A stretch of DNA of 64,000 nt. It comes from Mannheimia cairinae. Its GTDB lineage: Bacteria > Pseudomonadota > Gammaproteobacteria > Enterobacterales > Pasteurellaceae. Position 1 is the first letter of the stretch, and each line of letters starts with the position of its first letter. The notes under the pieces were generated by a model. It had not been told where the DNA came from. It ran no database searches and saw nothing but the letters and a program-made list of their open reading frames with translations. The position numbers and the translations under genes are program-made. Where the stretch lies: NCBI RefSeq assembly GCF_028649535.1, contig NZ_JAQSJE010000001.1:248001-312000 (forward strand), read 5' to 3'. Shown here in pieces: positions 56,724-64,000 of this stretch.

Positions 56724-57878
56724 TTATTCTAAAAAACCTTCTAGAAGTTCATTTAAGAAGAGTTTTCCGTGCTGGGTAATTTGCCAATGGGTTGGGGTTT
56801 CAGAAATATAATTTTTGCTTAATGCCCATTCCATTGTGGGTTGTACTACTTTTCTATCTAGCCCTGTAAACCACTCAAACTCTTGTTTTGGCGTAGCCTC
56901 AAGCAATCGGAAACGGTTCATAAAAAATTCAAAAGGGCGATCGTCCATTTCAATTAAGTCTTGGCTGTAGCGATATTCGCCACGCATATAGCCTTTTGGG
57001 TGCTTGGTTTTGCTAAAGCGATAAATTTCGCCCGTTGGGTAGCTGATTTTGCCGTGTGCCCCACAACCAATCGCCAAATAATCGCCAAATCGCCAGTAAT
57101 TTAAGTTGTGTTGGCATTGATAACCTTTTTTCGCATAGGCAGACGTTTCGTACTGTTCGTAGCCAGCTTCGGTTAAAAGCTGATGCCCTTGCTCGAAAAT
57201 ATCCCATAATTCATCATCGTCGGGCAAAGTTGGTTTGCGGTAGTAGAACATCGTGTTGGGTTCAATGGTTAATTGATACCAAGATAAATGCGGAGGATTC
57301 AGTGAGATCCCCGTTTTTAAATCGTTCAGGGCTTGGGCTATAGATTGATTCGGCAAGCCGTGCATTAAATCGATATTGAAACTTTTCAATCCCGATTTTG
57401 CAGAATTTTGAGCAAAAATAACCGCTTGTTTTGCTTCATTTGAGTCGTGAATCCGTCCCAATTTCAACAATTTTTCCGGCTCAAAACTCTGAATCCCCAT
57501 TGAAATACGGCTTACACCACCTTGTGCATAGCCTAAAAATCGCTCTGCCTCTGCTGTCCCTGGGTTTGCTTCAAGCGTAATTTCAATATTGGGTTCAAAG
57601 GGAATCCGTTTTTCCACTTCTTTTAATAAATAAGCAATACCTTCTGCAGAAAATAGACTTGGAGTTCCGCCACCAATAAAAATGGAGTGTAGCTTCCTTT
57701 CTGCTATCGCCGTTTGGTAAGCGGTTAAATCTTGTGATAAATCTGCAAGTAAATGTTCAATATATTCTTTTTCTGGAATTAGCCCTTTTTGGGCATGAGA
57801 ATTGAAATCGCAGTAAGGGCATTTTTGCACGCACCACGGAATATGAATATAGAGGCTTAAAGGCGGTAAGGTTAGCAT
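56724..57878 (-). CDS. hemW: HemW, radical SAM haem chaperone
   Basis: A 384-residue protein that delivers haem to respiratory proteins; it resembles HemN but lacks its coproporphyrinogen function. The radical SAM cluster is CVQKCPYC (Cys16, Cys20, Cys23), and IFIGGGTPSLFS and ISMGIQSF follow. A tandem fourth Cys of HemN is absent. It is bounded upstream by the dpp-like operon promoter region. Confidence 0.95.
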   Translation of the reverse strand: MLTLPPLSLYIHIPWCVQKCPYCDFNSHAQKGLIPEKEYIEHLLADLSQDLTAYQTAIAERKLHSIFIGGGTPSLFSAEGIAYLLKEVEKRIPFEPNIEITLEANPGTAEAERFLGYAQGGVSRISMGIQSFEPEKLLKLGRIHDSNEAKQAVIFAQNSAKSGLKSFNIDLMHGLPNQSIAQALNDLKTGISLNPPHLSWYQLTIEPNTMFYYRKPTLPDDDELWDIFEQGHQLLTEAGYEQYETSAYAKKGYQCQHNLNYWRFGDYLAIGCGAHGKISYPTGEIYRFSKTKHPKGYMRGEYRYSQDLIEMDDRPFEFFMNRFRLLEATPKQEFEWFTGLDRKVVQPTMEWALSKNYISETPTHWQITQHGKLFLNELLEGFLE

Positions 57879-57957
57879 TACGGTAGATATTTTAACTTAA
57901 GTTTTACAAAGCCAAAATGATAACGAAAAGCAAGCAATGAGGGAAGAAAAGTTTTTT

Positions 57958-58018
57958 CGTGAACTAGATCACAAATTCAATAATTTGCTCTTTACCACTT
58001 TAAAGTTAGTGATATGAT
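57958..58018 (+). promoter_or_regulatory. CRP site and extended -10 promoter of the ABC importer operon
   Basis: CGTGA (57958-57962), six bases, TCACA (57969-57973): a CRP site with nine of ten bases. TTTACC (57991-57996) and TGA-TATGAT (58010-58018) form a promoter with 16-base spacer and an extended -10. The CRP centre is about 60 bases before the inferred start, a class I position. Confidence 0.65.
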
Positions 58019-58110
58019 AATTTTGATTCAAAACTCTAGTGAATTTTGATAAATTCACTTCAATTAAGATAATGTGACTATTCAATATAGCAACCCTAAG
58101 GAGTGTTACT

Positions 58111-59700
58111 ATGACTAAACATTTTGAATACAACGAATCACGTCGTGGTTTTATGAAGTTATTAGCAGGTGTTGGTGCAGGTTTTGCATTTGCTGGTTCA
58201 CTTGGCACATTCTCTGCAAATGCAGTTGCCGCAGGTGCAGCGAAGGGTAAAACCATTACTGCTGGTATTGCTTATGGTTTATCTTCATTAGATCCATTAA
58301 AAGCAACTGGTGCTGCACCGCAAGCAGCAAACTTACATATTTTTGAAAGTTTAGTAGACTTGCATCCAGCAACTCGTGAACCATATTTAGCATTAGCGGC
58401 AAAAGAACCTGAAAAGGTCGATGCGACAACTTACCACATTACTCTGCGTGAAGGTGCAACATTCCACGATGGTAAACCAGTAACAACAGAAGATGTTGTT
58501 TATTCTTTTGAACGTGTAATGGATCCTGTGAATAAATCACTTTTCGTAACATTTATTCCATTTATAGATAAAGTGACTGCACTTGATGATAAAGTGGTTG
58601 AATTTAAATTGAAATATCCATTCGCACTATTTGTTGAACGTTTAAATATCGTGAAAATTGTGCCGAAACATATCATTGAGGCAGTAGGCTTAGATAAATT
58701 TGATGCAAACCCAGTAGGGAGTGGTCCATATCAATTTGTATCTGCAGTAAAAGACGATAAGATTGTCTTTAAAGCATATGATGCCTATAACGGTAAATAC
58801 CCTGCTACTGCAGAAAATATGGTTTGGAGCTTATTATCTGACGACTCTGCTCGTGTAACAGCACAAGAATCAGGCCGTATTCAAGCGATTGAAAGTGTGC
58901 CTTATTTAGATGCAGAACGCTTAAAACGCAAATCTAAAGTAGAAGCAGTACAATCATTTGGTTTACTCTTTATGATGTTTAACTGCTCAGATCCAGTATT
59001 TAGCAACCCGAAAGTTCGCCAAGCATTCCACTATGGTTTAGATACACAAAAATTAATTGATTTCGTGTTCTTAGGCAATGCAAGAGAAGCAACGTCTTAT
59101 GTTCAAGAAACTCACCCAGACTATGTAAAAGCTTCTCACCAATATGGCTATGATGCAGAAAAAGCAGCAGCATTATTAAAAGAAGCTGGTGTTGATAAAT
59201 TAGAGTTTGAATTATTAACAACTGATACTTCTTGGGTTAAAGAGTGTGCACCGTTAATTATTGAGTCTTGGAACAAGATTCCAGGTGTGAAAGTAACATT
59301 ACGCCACTTACAATCTAGTGCATTATATAGTGATTTCATCGGTACAGGTAAATACCGTGTCGTTGTAGCACCGGGTGACCCTTCAGTATTCGGTAACGAT
59401 GTGGACTTATTACTAAGCTGGTTCTATCGTGGCGAAGGTTGGGCGAAAGCTCGTTATCGCTGGTTCGACACTCCAGAATTCAAAGAGCTACAAGGCTTAC
59501 TTGATGCTGCAATCGAGAAAGACACACCAGAAGCACGCCGTGCAGAATGGGCGAAAGCATTCAACTTAATTTCTGAACAAGTTCCGCTTTACCCAATTCT
59601 ACACCGTAAGCTTCCAACCGCTTGGAACGATAAACAGCTTACTGGCTTCCAACCGCTTCCTACAACCGGTATGTCATTCCTTGGTGTTGATGTGAAATAA
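58111..59700 (+). CDS. Family 5 substrate-binding protein with twin-arginine signal
   Basis: A 529-residue periplasmic binding protein of the DppA/OppA family. The signal is of Tat type: [20 protein letters not shown] with hydrophobic region and a cleavage near [42 protein letters not shown] is the family signature. The ligand may be a peptide, or a metal or other complex that needs a folded or cofactor-loaded protein before export; the sequence does not decide. A hairpin at 59707-59736 separates it from the permease genes and could favour higher binding-protein levels. Confidence 0.9.
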   Translation: MTKHFEYNESRRGFMKLLAGVGAGFAFAGSLGTFSANAVAAGAAKGKTITAGIAYGLSSLDPLKATGAAPQAANLHIFESLVDLHPATREPYLALAAKEPEKVDATTYHITLREGATFHDGKPVTTEDVVYSFERVMDPVNKSLFVTFIPFIDKVTALDDKVVEFKLKYPFALFVERLNIVKIVPKHIIEAVGLDKFDANPVGSGPYQFVSAVKDDKIVFKAYDAYNGKYPATAENMVWSLLSDDSARVTAQESGRIQAIESVPYLDAERLKRKSKVEAVQSFGLLFMMFNCSDPVFSNPKVRQAFHYGLDTQKLIDFVFLGNAREATSYVQETHPDYVKASHQYGYDAEKAAALLKEAGVDKLEFELLTTDTSWVKECAPLIIESWNKIPGVKVTLRHLQSSALYSDFIGTGKYRVVVAPGDPSVFGNDVDLLLSWFYRGEGWAKARYRWFDTPEFKELQGLLDAAIEKDTPEARRAEWAKAFNLISEQVPLYPILHRKLPTAWNDKQLTGFQPLPTTGMSFLGVDVK

Positions 59701-59706
59701 CTCTTT

Positions 59707-59736
59707 AAGCAAGCGGTTAGAAATAACCGCTTGCTT
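59707..59736 (+). terminator. Uptake-sequence hairpin after the binding-protein gene
   Basis: AAGCAAGCGGTTA and TAACCGCTTGCTT form a perfect 13-bp stem with a GAAA loop. The T run after it is poor, so it is likely a partial terminator or mRNA stabiliser. Confidence 0.65.
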
Positions 59737-59836
59737 GTTATAGAACATTTCAAGATGGTTAAAAATCCATCAACTTTTTACGAGTGAGATATTCTTGCTG
59801 TATTTTTCCTACTTTTTGTGATAGTCGGAGATAAAA

Positions 59837-60790
59837 ATGGAAATTGTCCTTCGTTTGTTACTTCGCCGCTTATTGGCATTGCCCGTAATGATTTTGGGTG
59901 TAACAGCATTAGTTTTTGTTATTTTACAATTTATGCCGGGTGACCCTGCCGATGTGGCATTAGGCGAATTTGCCAGTGCAGATGCAAAAGAAGCTTGGCG
60001 TGAAGCTCGTGGATTAAATGATCCGCTTGTGGTGCAATATGTACGCTTTATTGGTAACTTATTGCAATTTGATTTAGGCGTAACCACTCCGCCTGAACAA
60101 CCTATTTCATCAATGATTGCAGAGTTTTTCCCACTCACATTACAACTTACTTTTATTGGGGTTTTATTAGCTGCTATCATTTCATTTACCTTTGGGGTTC
60201 TTGCTGCATTACATCGTGATCGCCTATTAGATCAGATTATCCGATTATTCTCTGTGGCTGCGGTTGCAACACCTTCTTTCTGGCTCGGTATCTTATTAAT
60301 TCAATACTTCTCTTTAGAATTAGATTGGTTACCATCAGGTGGCTTCATTCCATTTAGTGAAAGTCCAAGTGGTTATTTCCAATCAATGGTTTTACCTTCC
60401 CTTGCATTAGCTATTCCAGTTTGTGCTTCTTTAATTCGTGTCGTTCGTACTGCGATGGTTGAAGAAATGGATAAAGACTACGTTCGTACCGCAATCGGCA
60501 ATGGGGTGCCATATTCAACGGTTATCCGCCACAATGTATTACGCAATGCCTTAATCACACCCGTTACTGTGCTTGGTTTACGTGTTGGCTACTTACTTGG
60601 TGGTGCCGTAGTTATCGAACAAATTTTTGATTTACCAGGTATGGGGAAATTAATTTTCAACGGCATTATGAATAACGACTTGAATTTGGTTCAAGGTGTT
60701 GTTTTAACAATCGCATTAACTTTCGTATTAGTGAACATTATCGTTGATATTCTCTATCTTTTAATTAACCCTAAAATTCGGAGTCTATAA
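59837..60790 (+). CDS. Peptide-type ABC transporter permease (DppB-like)
   Basis: A 317-residue membrane protein with six hydrophobic segments. LQFMPGDPADVALGEFASADAKEAWRE is the N-terminal periplasmic loop of DppB/OppB, and the EAA loop DKDYVRTAIGNGVPYSTVIRHNVLRNALIT lies near 210-240. Its stop overlaps the next ATG by one base. It pairs with the permease half of the next gene. Confidence 0.93.
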   Translation: MEIVLRLLLRRLLALPVMILGVTALVFVILQFMPGDPADVALGEFASADAKEAWREARGLNDPLVVQYVRFIGNLLQFDLGVTTPPEQPISSMIAEFFPLTLQLTFIGVLLAAIISFTFGVLAALHRDRLLDQIIRLFSVAAVATPSFWLGILLIQYFSLELDWLPSGGFIPFSESPSGYFQSMVLPSLALAIPVCASLIRVVRTAMVEEMDKDYVRTAIGNGVPYSTVIRHNVLRNALITPVTVLGLRVGYLLGGAVVIEQIFDLPGMGKLIFNGIMNNDLNLVQGVVLTIALTFVLVNIIVDILYLLINPKIRSL

Positions 60791-62760
60791 TGTTTCGTAA
60801 AGGACTAGCAGACAGACTTGCTTCAGGCGGTGCAAGATTTAATGCATTATCAACAAGCTCCAAAATCGCCTTAATCTTTCTTGTATTCGTGGCATTAGTT
60901 GCAATATTTGCACCTTTAGTTGCGACCTACGACCCACTCACGACACTTCGCCCTGTGCAGGCTCCAAGTAATGAATATTTATTCGGTACAGATCGCTTAG
61001 GACGTGATGTTTTCTCTCGAATTGTTTATGGGGCAAGAACCTCACTCTTTATCGGTTTAGGTGCTGTAGGTTGTGCGATTGTATTCGGTAGTATCTTAGG
61101 GGCAACTGCTGCAACCGCAGAAAAATTCGGTAACGAAGTGATTATGCGTTGTATGGATATTTTAATGGCATTCCCAGGTATTGCTCTTGCTGCCGTATTA
61201 ATTGCAACATTTGGTAACTCGGCTGTTGTTATTATCATCACGATTGCGATTGTTTATACTCCGCAGCTTGCCCGTGTTGTACGTGCAAACGTCGTTTCAC
61301 AGTGGGAAGAAGATTATGTGCGTGCAGAGCGTGTTATCGGTGGTAGCCGTACTTATATTCTATTAAAACACGTTGTACGCAATACTGCTGCTCCAGTGTT
61401 AGTATTTGCAACTGTAATGGTGGCAGATGCGATTATTCTTGAAGCTTCTCTATCATTCTTAGGTGCTGGTGTACAACCTCCACATCCATCTTGGGGTAAC
61501 ATCTTATCTGAAGGTCGTAATCTTGTATTAAGTGGTTTCTGGTGGGCAACAACCTTTGCTGGTTTATGTGTATTACTGACTGTATTAGCGTTAAATATCT
61601 TATCTGAAGGTTTAACTGATGCGTTAGCGAACCCTAAAGTAAAACGTAGCCCGACAGCAGCCAAAAATGATGTATCAAAACCACTTTCAACTGATGTTCA
61701 AGAAGCAATGGCAGAAACCCTTGCATTAAAACGTTACTTGCTTAAATTAAATGAGAAAGAAACAACTCGTACAGACCGTATGCAGTTAAATCCTAATGCA
61801 AAACCGATTTTACAAGTAAAAAATCTCTCTATTCGCTTCCCGAATCGTTATGGTGAAACTCCATTAGTAGATAATATCAGCTTTACCGTGCACGAAGGCG
61901 AAACAATGGGCTTAGTAGGTGAATCTGGTTGTGGTAAATCTATTACAGCATTCTCAATTATGGGCTTATTGCCAAAAACGGCTAAAATTACAGGAGAAAT
62001 TCTATTTACTGACCGTTCTGGCAAACAGCATAATCTATTAGATGCAAAAACAGATCTAAATGCCTTACGTGGCCACGAAATCTCAATGATTTATCAAGAT
62101 GCGTTAAGTGCTTTAAACCCATCAATGCGAATTAAAGACCAAATGGCTCAGCTAATTAGCCGTGGTGGTAAACAATCTGCAGAAACATTATTACAATGGG
62201 TGCAATTAGATCCTGAAAAAACCTTAAATCGTTACCCACATGAATTATCAGGCGGTCAACGTCAGCGTGTATTAATTGCAATGGCACTTGCTCGTGAACC
62301 AAAACTTTTAATTGCTGATGAACCAACAACCGCATTAGACGTAACAGTACAAGCTGAAGTCATTAAATTACTCAACGAGCTACGTGAAAAATTAGGCTTT
62401 GCAATGGTCTTCGTAAGCCACGATTTAGCCCTAGTTGCACAAATGGCACACCACATTACCGTAATGTATGCAGGTCAAGTTGTTGAAGCGGCACCAACAA
62501 CACCGTTGCTTTCTAATCCAACTCACGAATATACACGTGGTTTATTAGGTTCGGTGCTTTCAACGGAATTACGAGCAAAACGCTTATATCAAATTCCGGG
62601 GAGTGTTCCTTCACCATTTGATTTTGCGAAAGGCGACCGTTTTGCAAGCCGTTCATTACGACCTGATGCAAACCCAGAGCAACGCTTGAAACTGGTACCA
62701 ACAGGCGATCATCCACAACACTTCTGGGCATCGCACTTAGAAGATAAAAAAGAAGCATAG
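60790..62760 (+). CDS. Fused DppC-like permease and DppD-like ATPase
   Basis: A 656-residue protein joining two subunits that are usually separate. Residues 1-285 are a DppC-type permease (FGTDRLGRDVFSRIVYGARTSL, EAA loop EDYVRAERVIGGSRTYI near 174-195). A charged linker spans about 286-335. Residues 338-656 are an ATPase with Walker A GESGCGKS (377-384), Q436, signature LSGGQ (486-490) and Walker B LLIADEP (506-512). The C-terminal region (GDRFASRSLRPDANPEQ) lacks the cysteine cluster of DppD/OppD proteins. It is one base from the upstream gene. Confidence 0.92.
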   Translation: MFRKGLADRLASGGARFNALSTSSKIALIFLVFVALVAIFAPLVATYDPLTTLRPVQAPSNEYLFGTDRLGRDVFSRIVYGARTSLFIGLGAVGCAIVFGSILGATAATAEKFGNEVIMRCMDILMAFPGIALAAVLIATFGNSAVVIIITIAIVYTPQLARVVRANVVSQWEEDYVRAERVIGGSRTYILLKHVVRNTAAPVLVFATVMVADAIILEASLSFLGAGVQPPHPSWGNILSEGRNLVLSGFWWATTFAGLCVLLTVLALNILSEGLTDALANPKVKRSPTAAKNDVSKPLSTDVQEAMAETLALKRYLLKLNEKETTRTDRMQLNPNAKPILQVKNLSIRFPNRYGETPLVDNISFTVHEGETMGLVGESGCGKSITAFSIMGLLPKTAKITGEILFTDRSGKQHNLLDAKTDLNALRGHEISMIYQDALSALNPSMRIKDQMAQLISRGGKQSAETLLQWVQLDPEKTLNRYPHELSGGQRQRVLIAMALAREPKLLIADEPTTALDVTVQAEVIKLLNELREKLGFAMVFVSHDLALVAQMAHHITVMYAGQVVEAAPTTPLLSNPTHEYTRGLLGSVLSTELRAKRLYQIPGSVPSPFDFAKGDRFASRSLRPDANPEQRLKLVPTGDHPQHFWASHLEDKKEA

Positions 62761-62772
62761 GAGGGCAGCATT

Positions 62773-63582
62773 ATGAGCAGTATTAAAGTGTTAAAAGAGC
62801 AGCCAATTATTGAGCTATCAAATATTGTTGTTCAATTTGCTTCTCGTGATGGTACATTATTTAACCCGAAAAAATTCACAGCGGTTAATGATGTTAGTCT
62901 TGCAATTCACGCAGGTGAAACCGTCGGTTTAGTAGGGCAATCTGGTTGTGGTAAATCAACCCTAGCCAGTGTGATGATCGGTTTACAAAAACCAACCTCA
63001 GGCACCGTTAAATTTAACGGTTTAGAGATGAAATACGGTAGTTCTGAAGCCCGTAAACAGTTTGGACGCCAAGTTTCGGTGATTTTCCAAGACCCTGCAA
63101 CCGCACTTAACCCTCGTATGCGTGTGTTAGATATTTTAAAAGATCCGATGGATATTCATAATATTCTACAACCGCACGAGCGTGAAAAAAGAGTGTATGA
63201 CCTTCTCTCTCGTGTAGGCTTACCACGCTCTGCGGCACTGGTTGAGCCAACCCGTTTATCAGGTGGTCAAAAACAACGTGTAGCGATTGCTCGTGCATTG
63301 GCATTAAATCCAAAACTGATTGTGGCTGATGAACCGACTTCCGCCCTTGACGTTTCGGTTCGAGCACAGGTACTTAACCTACTTGCCGATTTGAAAAAAG
63401 AGTTAAATCTGGCGATGGTATTCATCTCACACGATTTACAAACTGTTCATCAAGTTTCAGATAGAATTGTGGTGATGAATGGCGGAAAAATTGTGGAAAT
63501 GGGTAGTGCGGCTGATGTATTTGAACATCCGAAAGAGCAATACACTCGCACCTTAATTGAAGCAGCTCCATCGTTATTATAA
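62773..63582 (+). CDS. ABC transporter ATP-binding protein (DppF-like, short)
   Basis: A 269-residue ATPase with Walker A GQSGCGKST, signature LSGGQKQR, Walker B LIVADEPTSAL and H-loop FISHDLQT. It ends EAAPSLL, without the 50-60 residue cysteine-containing C-terminal part of typical DppF/OppF. AGGAGGGC precedes the ATG. It should pair with the ATPase half of the fusion protein. Confidence 0.92.
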   Translation: MSSIKVLKEQPIIELSNIVVQFASRDGTLFNPKKFTAVNDVSLAIHAGETVGLVGQSGCGKSTLASVMIGLQKPTSGTVKFNGLEMKYGSSEARKQFGRQVSVIFQDPATALNPRMRVLDILKDPMDIHNILQPHEREKRVYDLLSRVGLPRSAALVEPTRLSGGQKQRVAIARALALNPKLIVADEPTSALDVSVRAQVLNLLADLKKELNLAMVFISHDLQTVHQVSDRIVVMNGGKIVEMGSAADVFEHPKEQYTRTLIEAAPSLL

Positions 63583-63598
63583 TTGTGCAATCATTCTG

Positions 63599-63639
63599 CA
63601 AGCGGTAAAATTTCTGGTAAATTTTACCGCTTGTTTTTT
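63599..63639 (+). terminator. Uptake-sequence terminator of the importer operon
   Basis: CAAGCGGTAAAATTT (63599-63613) and AAATTTTACCGCTTG (63619-63633) form a perfect 15-bp stem followed by TTTTTT. Confidence 0.85.
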
Positions 63640-63648
63640 AATACTACT

Positions 63649-64000
63649 ATGATCAAGATCTCTCAAACTATAGATGCCGATTTACTTATTGTCGGTGCTG
63701 GCATTGCAGGGCTTTCTGCCGCCGTTGAAGCTAAAAACCAAGGGTTAAATCCATTCCTTATCACAAAATCTACTATCGGTTCCGGGGCAAGTTATTTTCC
63801 GCTTAAAGCCACACTCGGCATTCAAGTAACGGGCGATAAAACAGATCACTCTCATTTTAGAGAAGATATTGAAAATATCGGCAAAGGTAAAATTAACCCT
63901 CGTGTGGTTCAGGCCTATATCGAAGATTCCCCCAAAGCGATTGAATTATTAAACCAAATTGGCTTTAAACCTTGGAAACGAAACGATAATCGCCCAGCCT
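63649..64000 (+). CDS. FAD-dependent oxidoreductase (3' end off window)
   Basis: A partial gene of 117 visible residues. ADLLIVGAGIAGLSAAVEAKNQGLNPFLI is a Rossmann GxGxxG FAD-binding start as in the fumarate reductase / L-aspartate oxidase flavoprotein family. SGASYFPLKATLGIQV and the following ENIGKGKINPRVVQAYIEDSPKAIELLNQIG match that family's next segment. It lies 67 bases after the importer operon, behind a terminator. The substrate is unknown; it could process the imported compound. Confidence 0.85.
   Translation, partial: MIKISQTIDADLLIVGAGIAGLSAAVEAKNQGLNPFLITKSTIGSGASYFPLKATLGIQVTGDKTDHSHFREDIENIGKGKINPRVVQAYIEDSPKAIELLNQIGFKPWKRNDNRPA

Overview
The window is chromosomal DNA of a Pasteurellaceae bacterium carrying one integrated mobile element. 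The family is indicated by dense copies of the Actinobacillus pleuropneumoniae-type DNA uptake sequence (core ACAAGCGGTC), often as head-to-head pairs between genes. It is also indicated by gene content: an ArcB without a PAS domain, hflKC, tusE, ratAB, and murQ-anmK. Uptake-sequence type and the low G+C suggest the Actinobacillus / Mannheimia / Bibersteinia side of the family; species cannot be fixed from this window.

Left end, 1 to about 8.4 kb: a phage satellite of P4/PICI type. In order it has a P4-type tyrosine integrase (5' end outside the window), an unknown regulator-like protein, AlpA, an AntA/AntB-type antirepressor, four small unknown genes (one like the N-terminus of a phage small terminase), an Ash/Icd-like gene, two small unknown genes and a D5/P4-type replicative helicase. 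Two clusters of ATCACTT iterons, one after int and one after the helicase gene, share a 25-bp inverted repeat. Each cluster follows a copy of the same terminator. They resemble the ori/crr pair that P4 alpha protein uses. The right junction probably lies within 8.13-8.45 kb.

8.6-32 kb, core and metabolic genes: arcB; a secreted tannase-like esterase, a DMT permease, a second alpha/beta hydrolase and an aromatic-acid-type MFS transporter; ilvD; a CRP-controlled PTS EIICB followed by murP; ompW with a perfect FNR box; clpB with a sigma-32-like promoter; a MetE-core protein; a DASS anion transporter; dxr; relA; hemA.

32-50 kb: purA, hflC-hflK, trxA, a purine permease with a PurR box, a GST, uvrC, pgsA, yccA, tusE, apt, dnaX with an A AAA AAG frameshift site followed at once by TGA, yadGH-type ABC exporter, modABC with a ModE-like operator, and a HigB/RelE-Xre toxin-antitoxin pair with its own operator.

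50-64 kb: ratAB, prmB divergent from smrB, anmK-murQ (which complete the MurNAc pathway begun by murP), queF, gmhB, bcp, hemW, then a CRP-linked peptide-type ABC importer. Its binding protein has a twin-arginine signal, its second permease is fused to an ATPase, and neither ATPase has the usual cysteine-rich C-terminus. An FAD flavoprotein gene follows and runs off the right edge.

No tRNA, rRNA, CRISPR array or insertion sequence was recognised.
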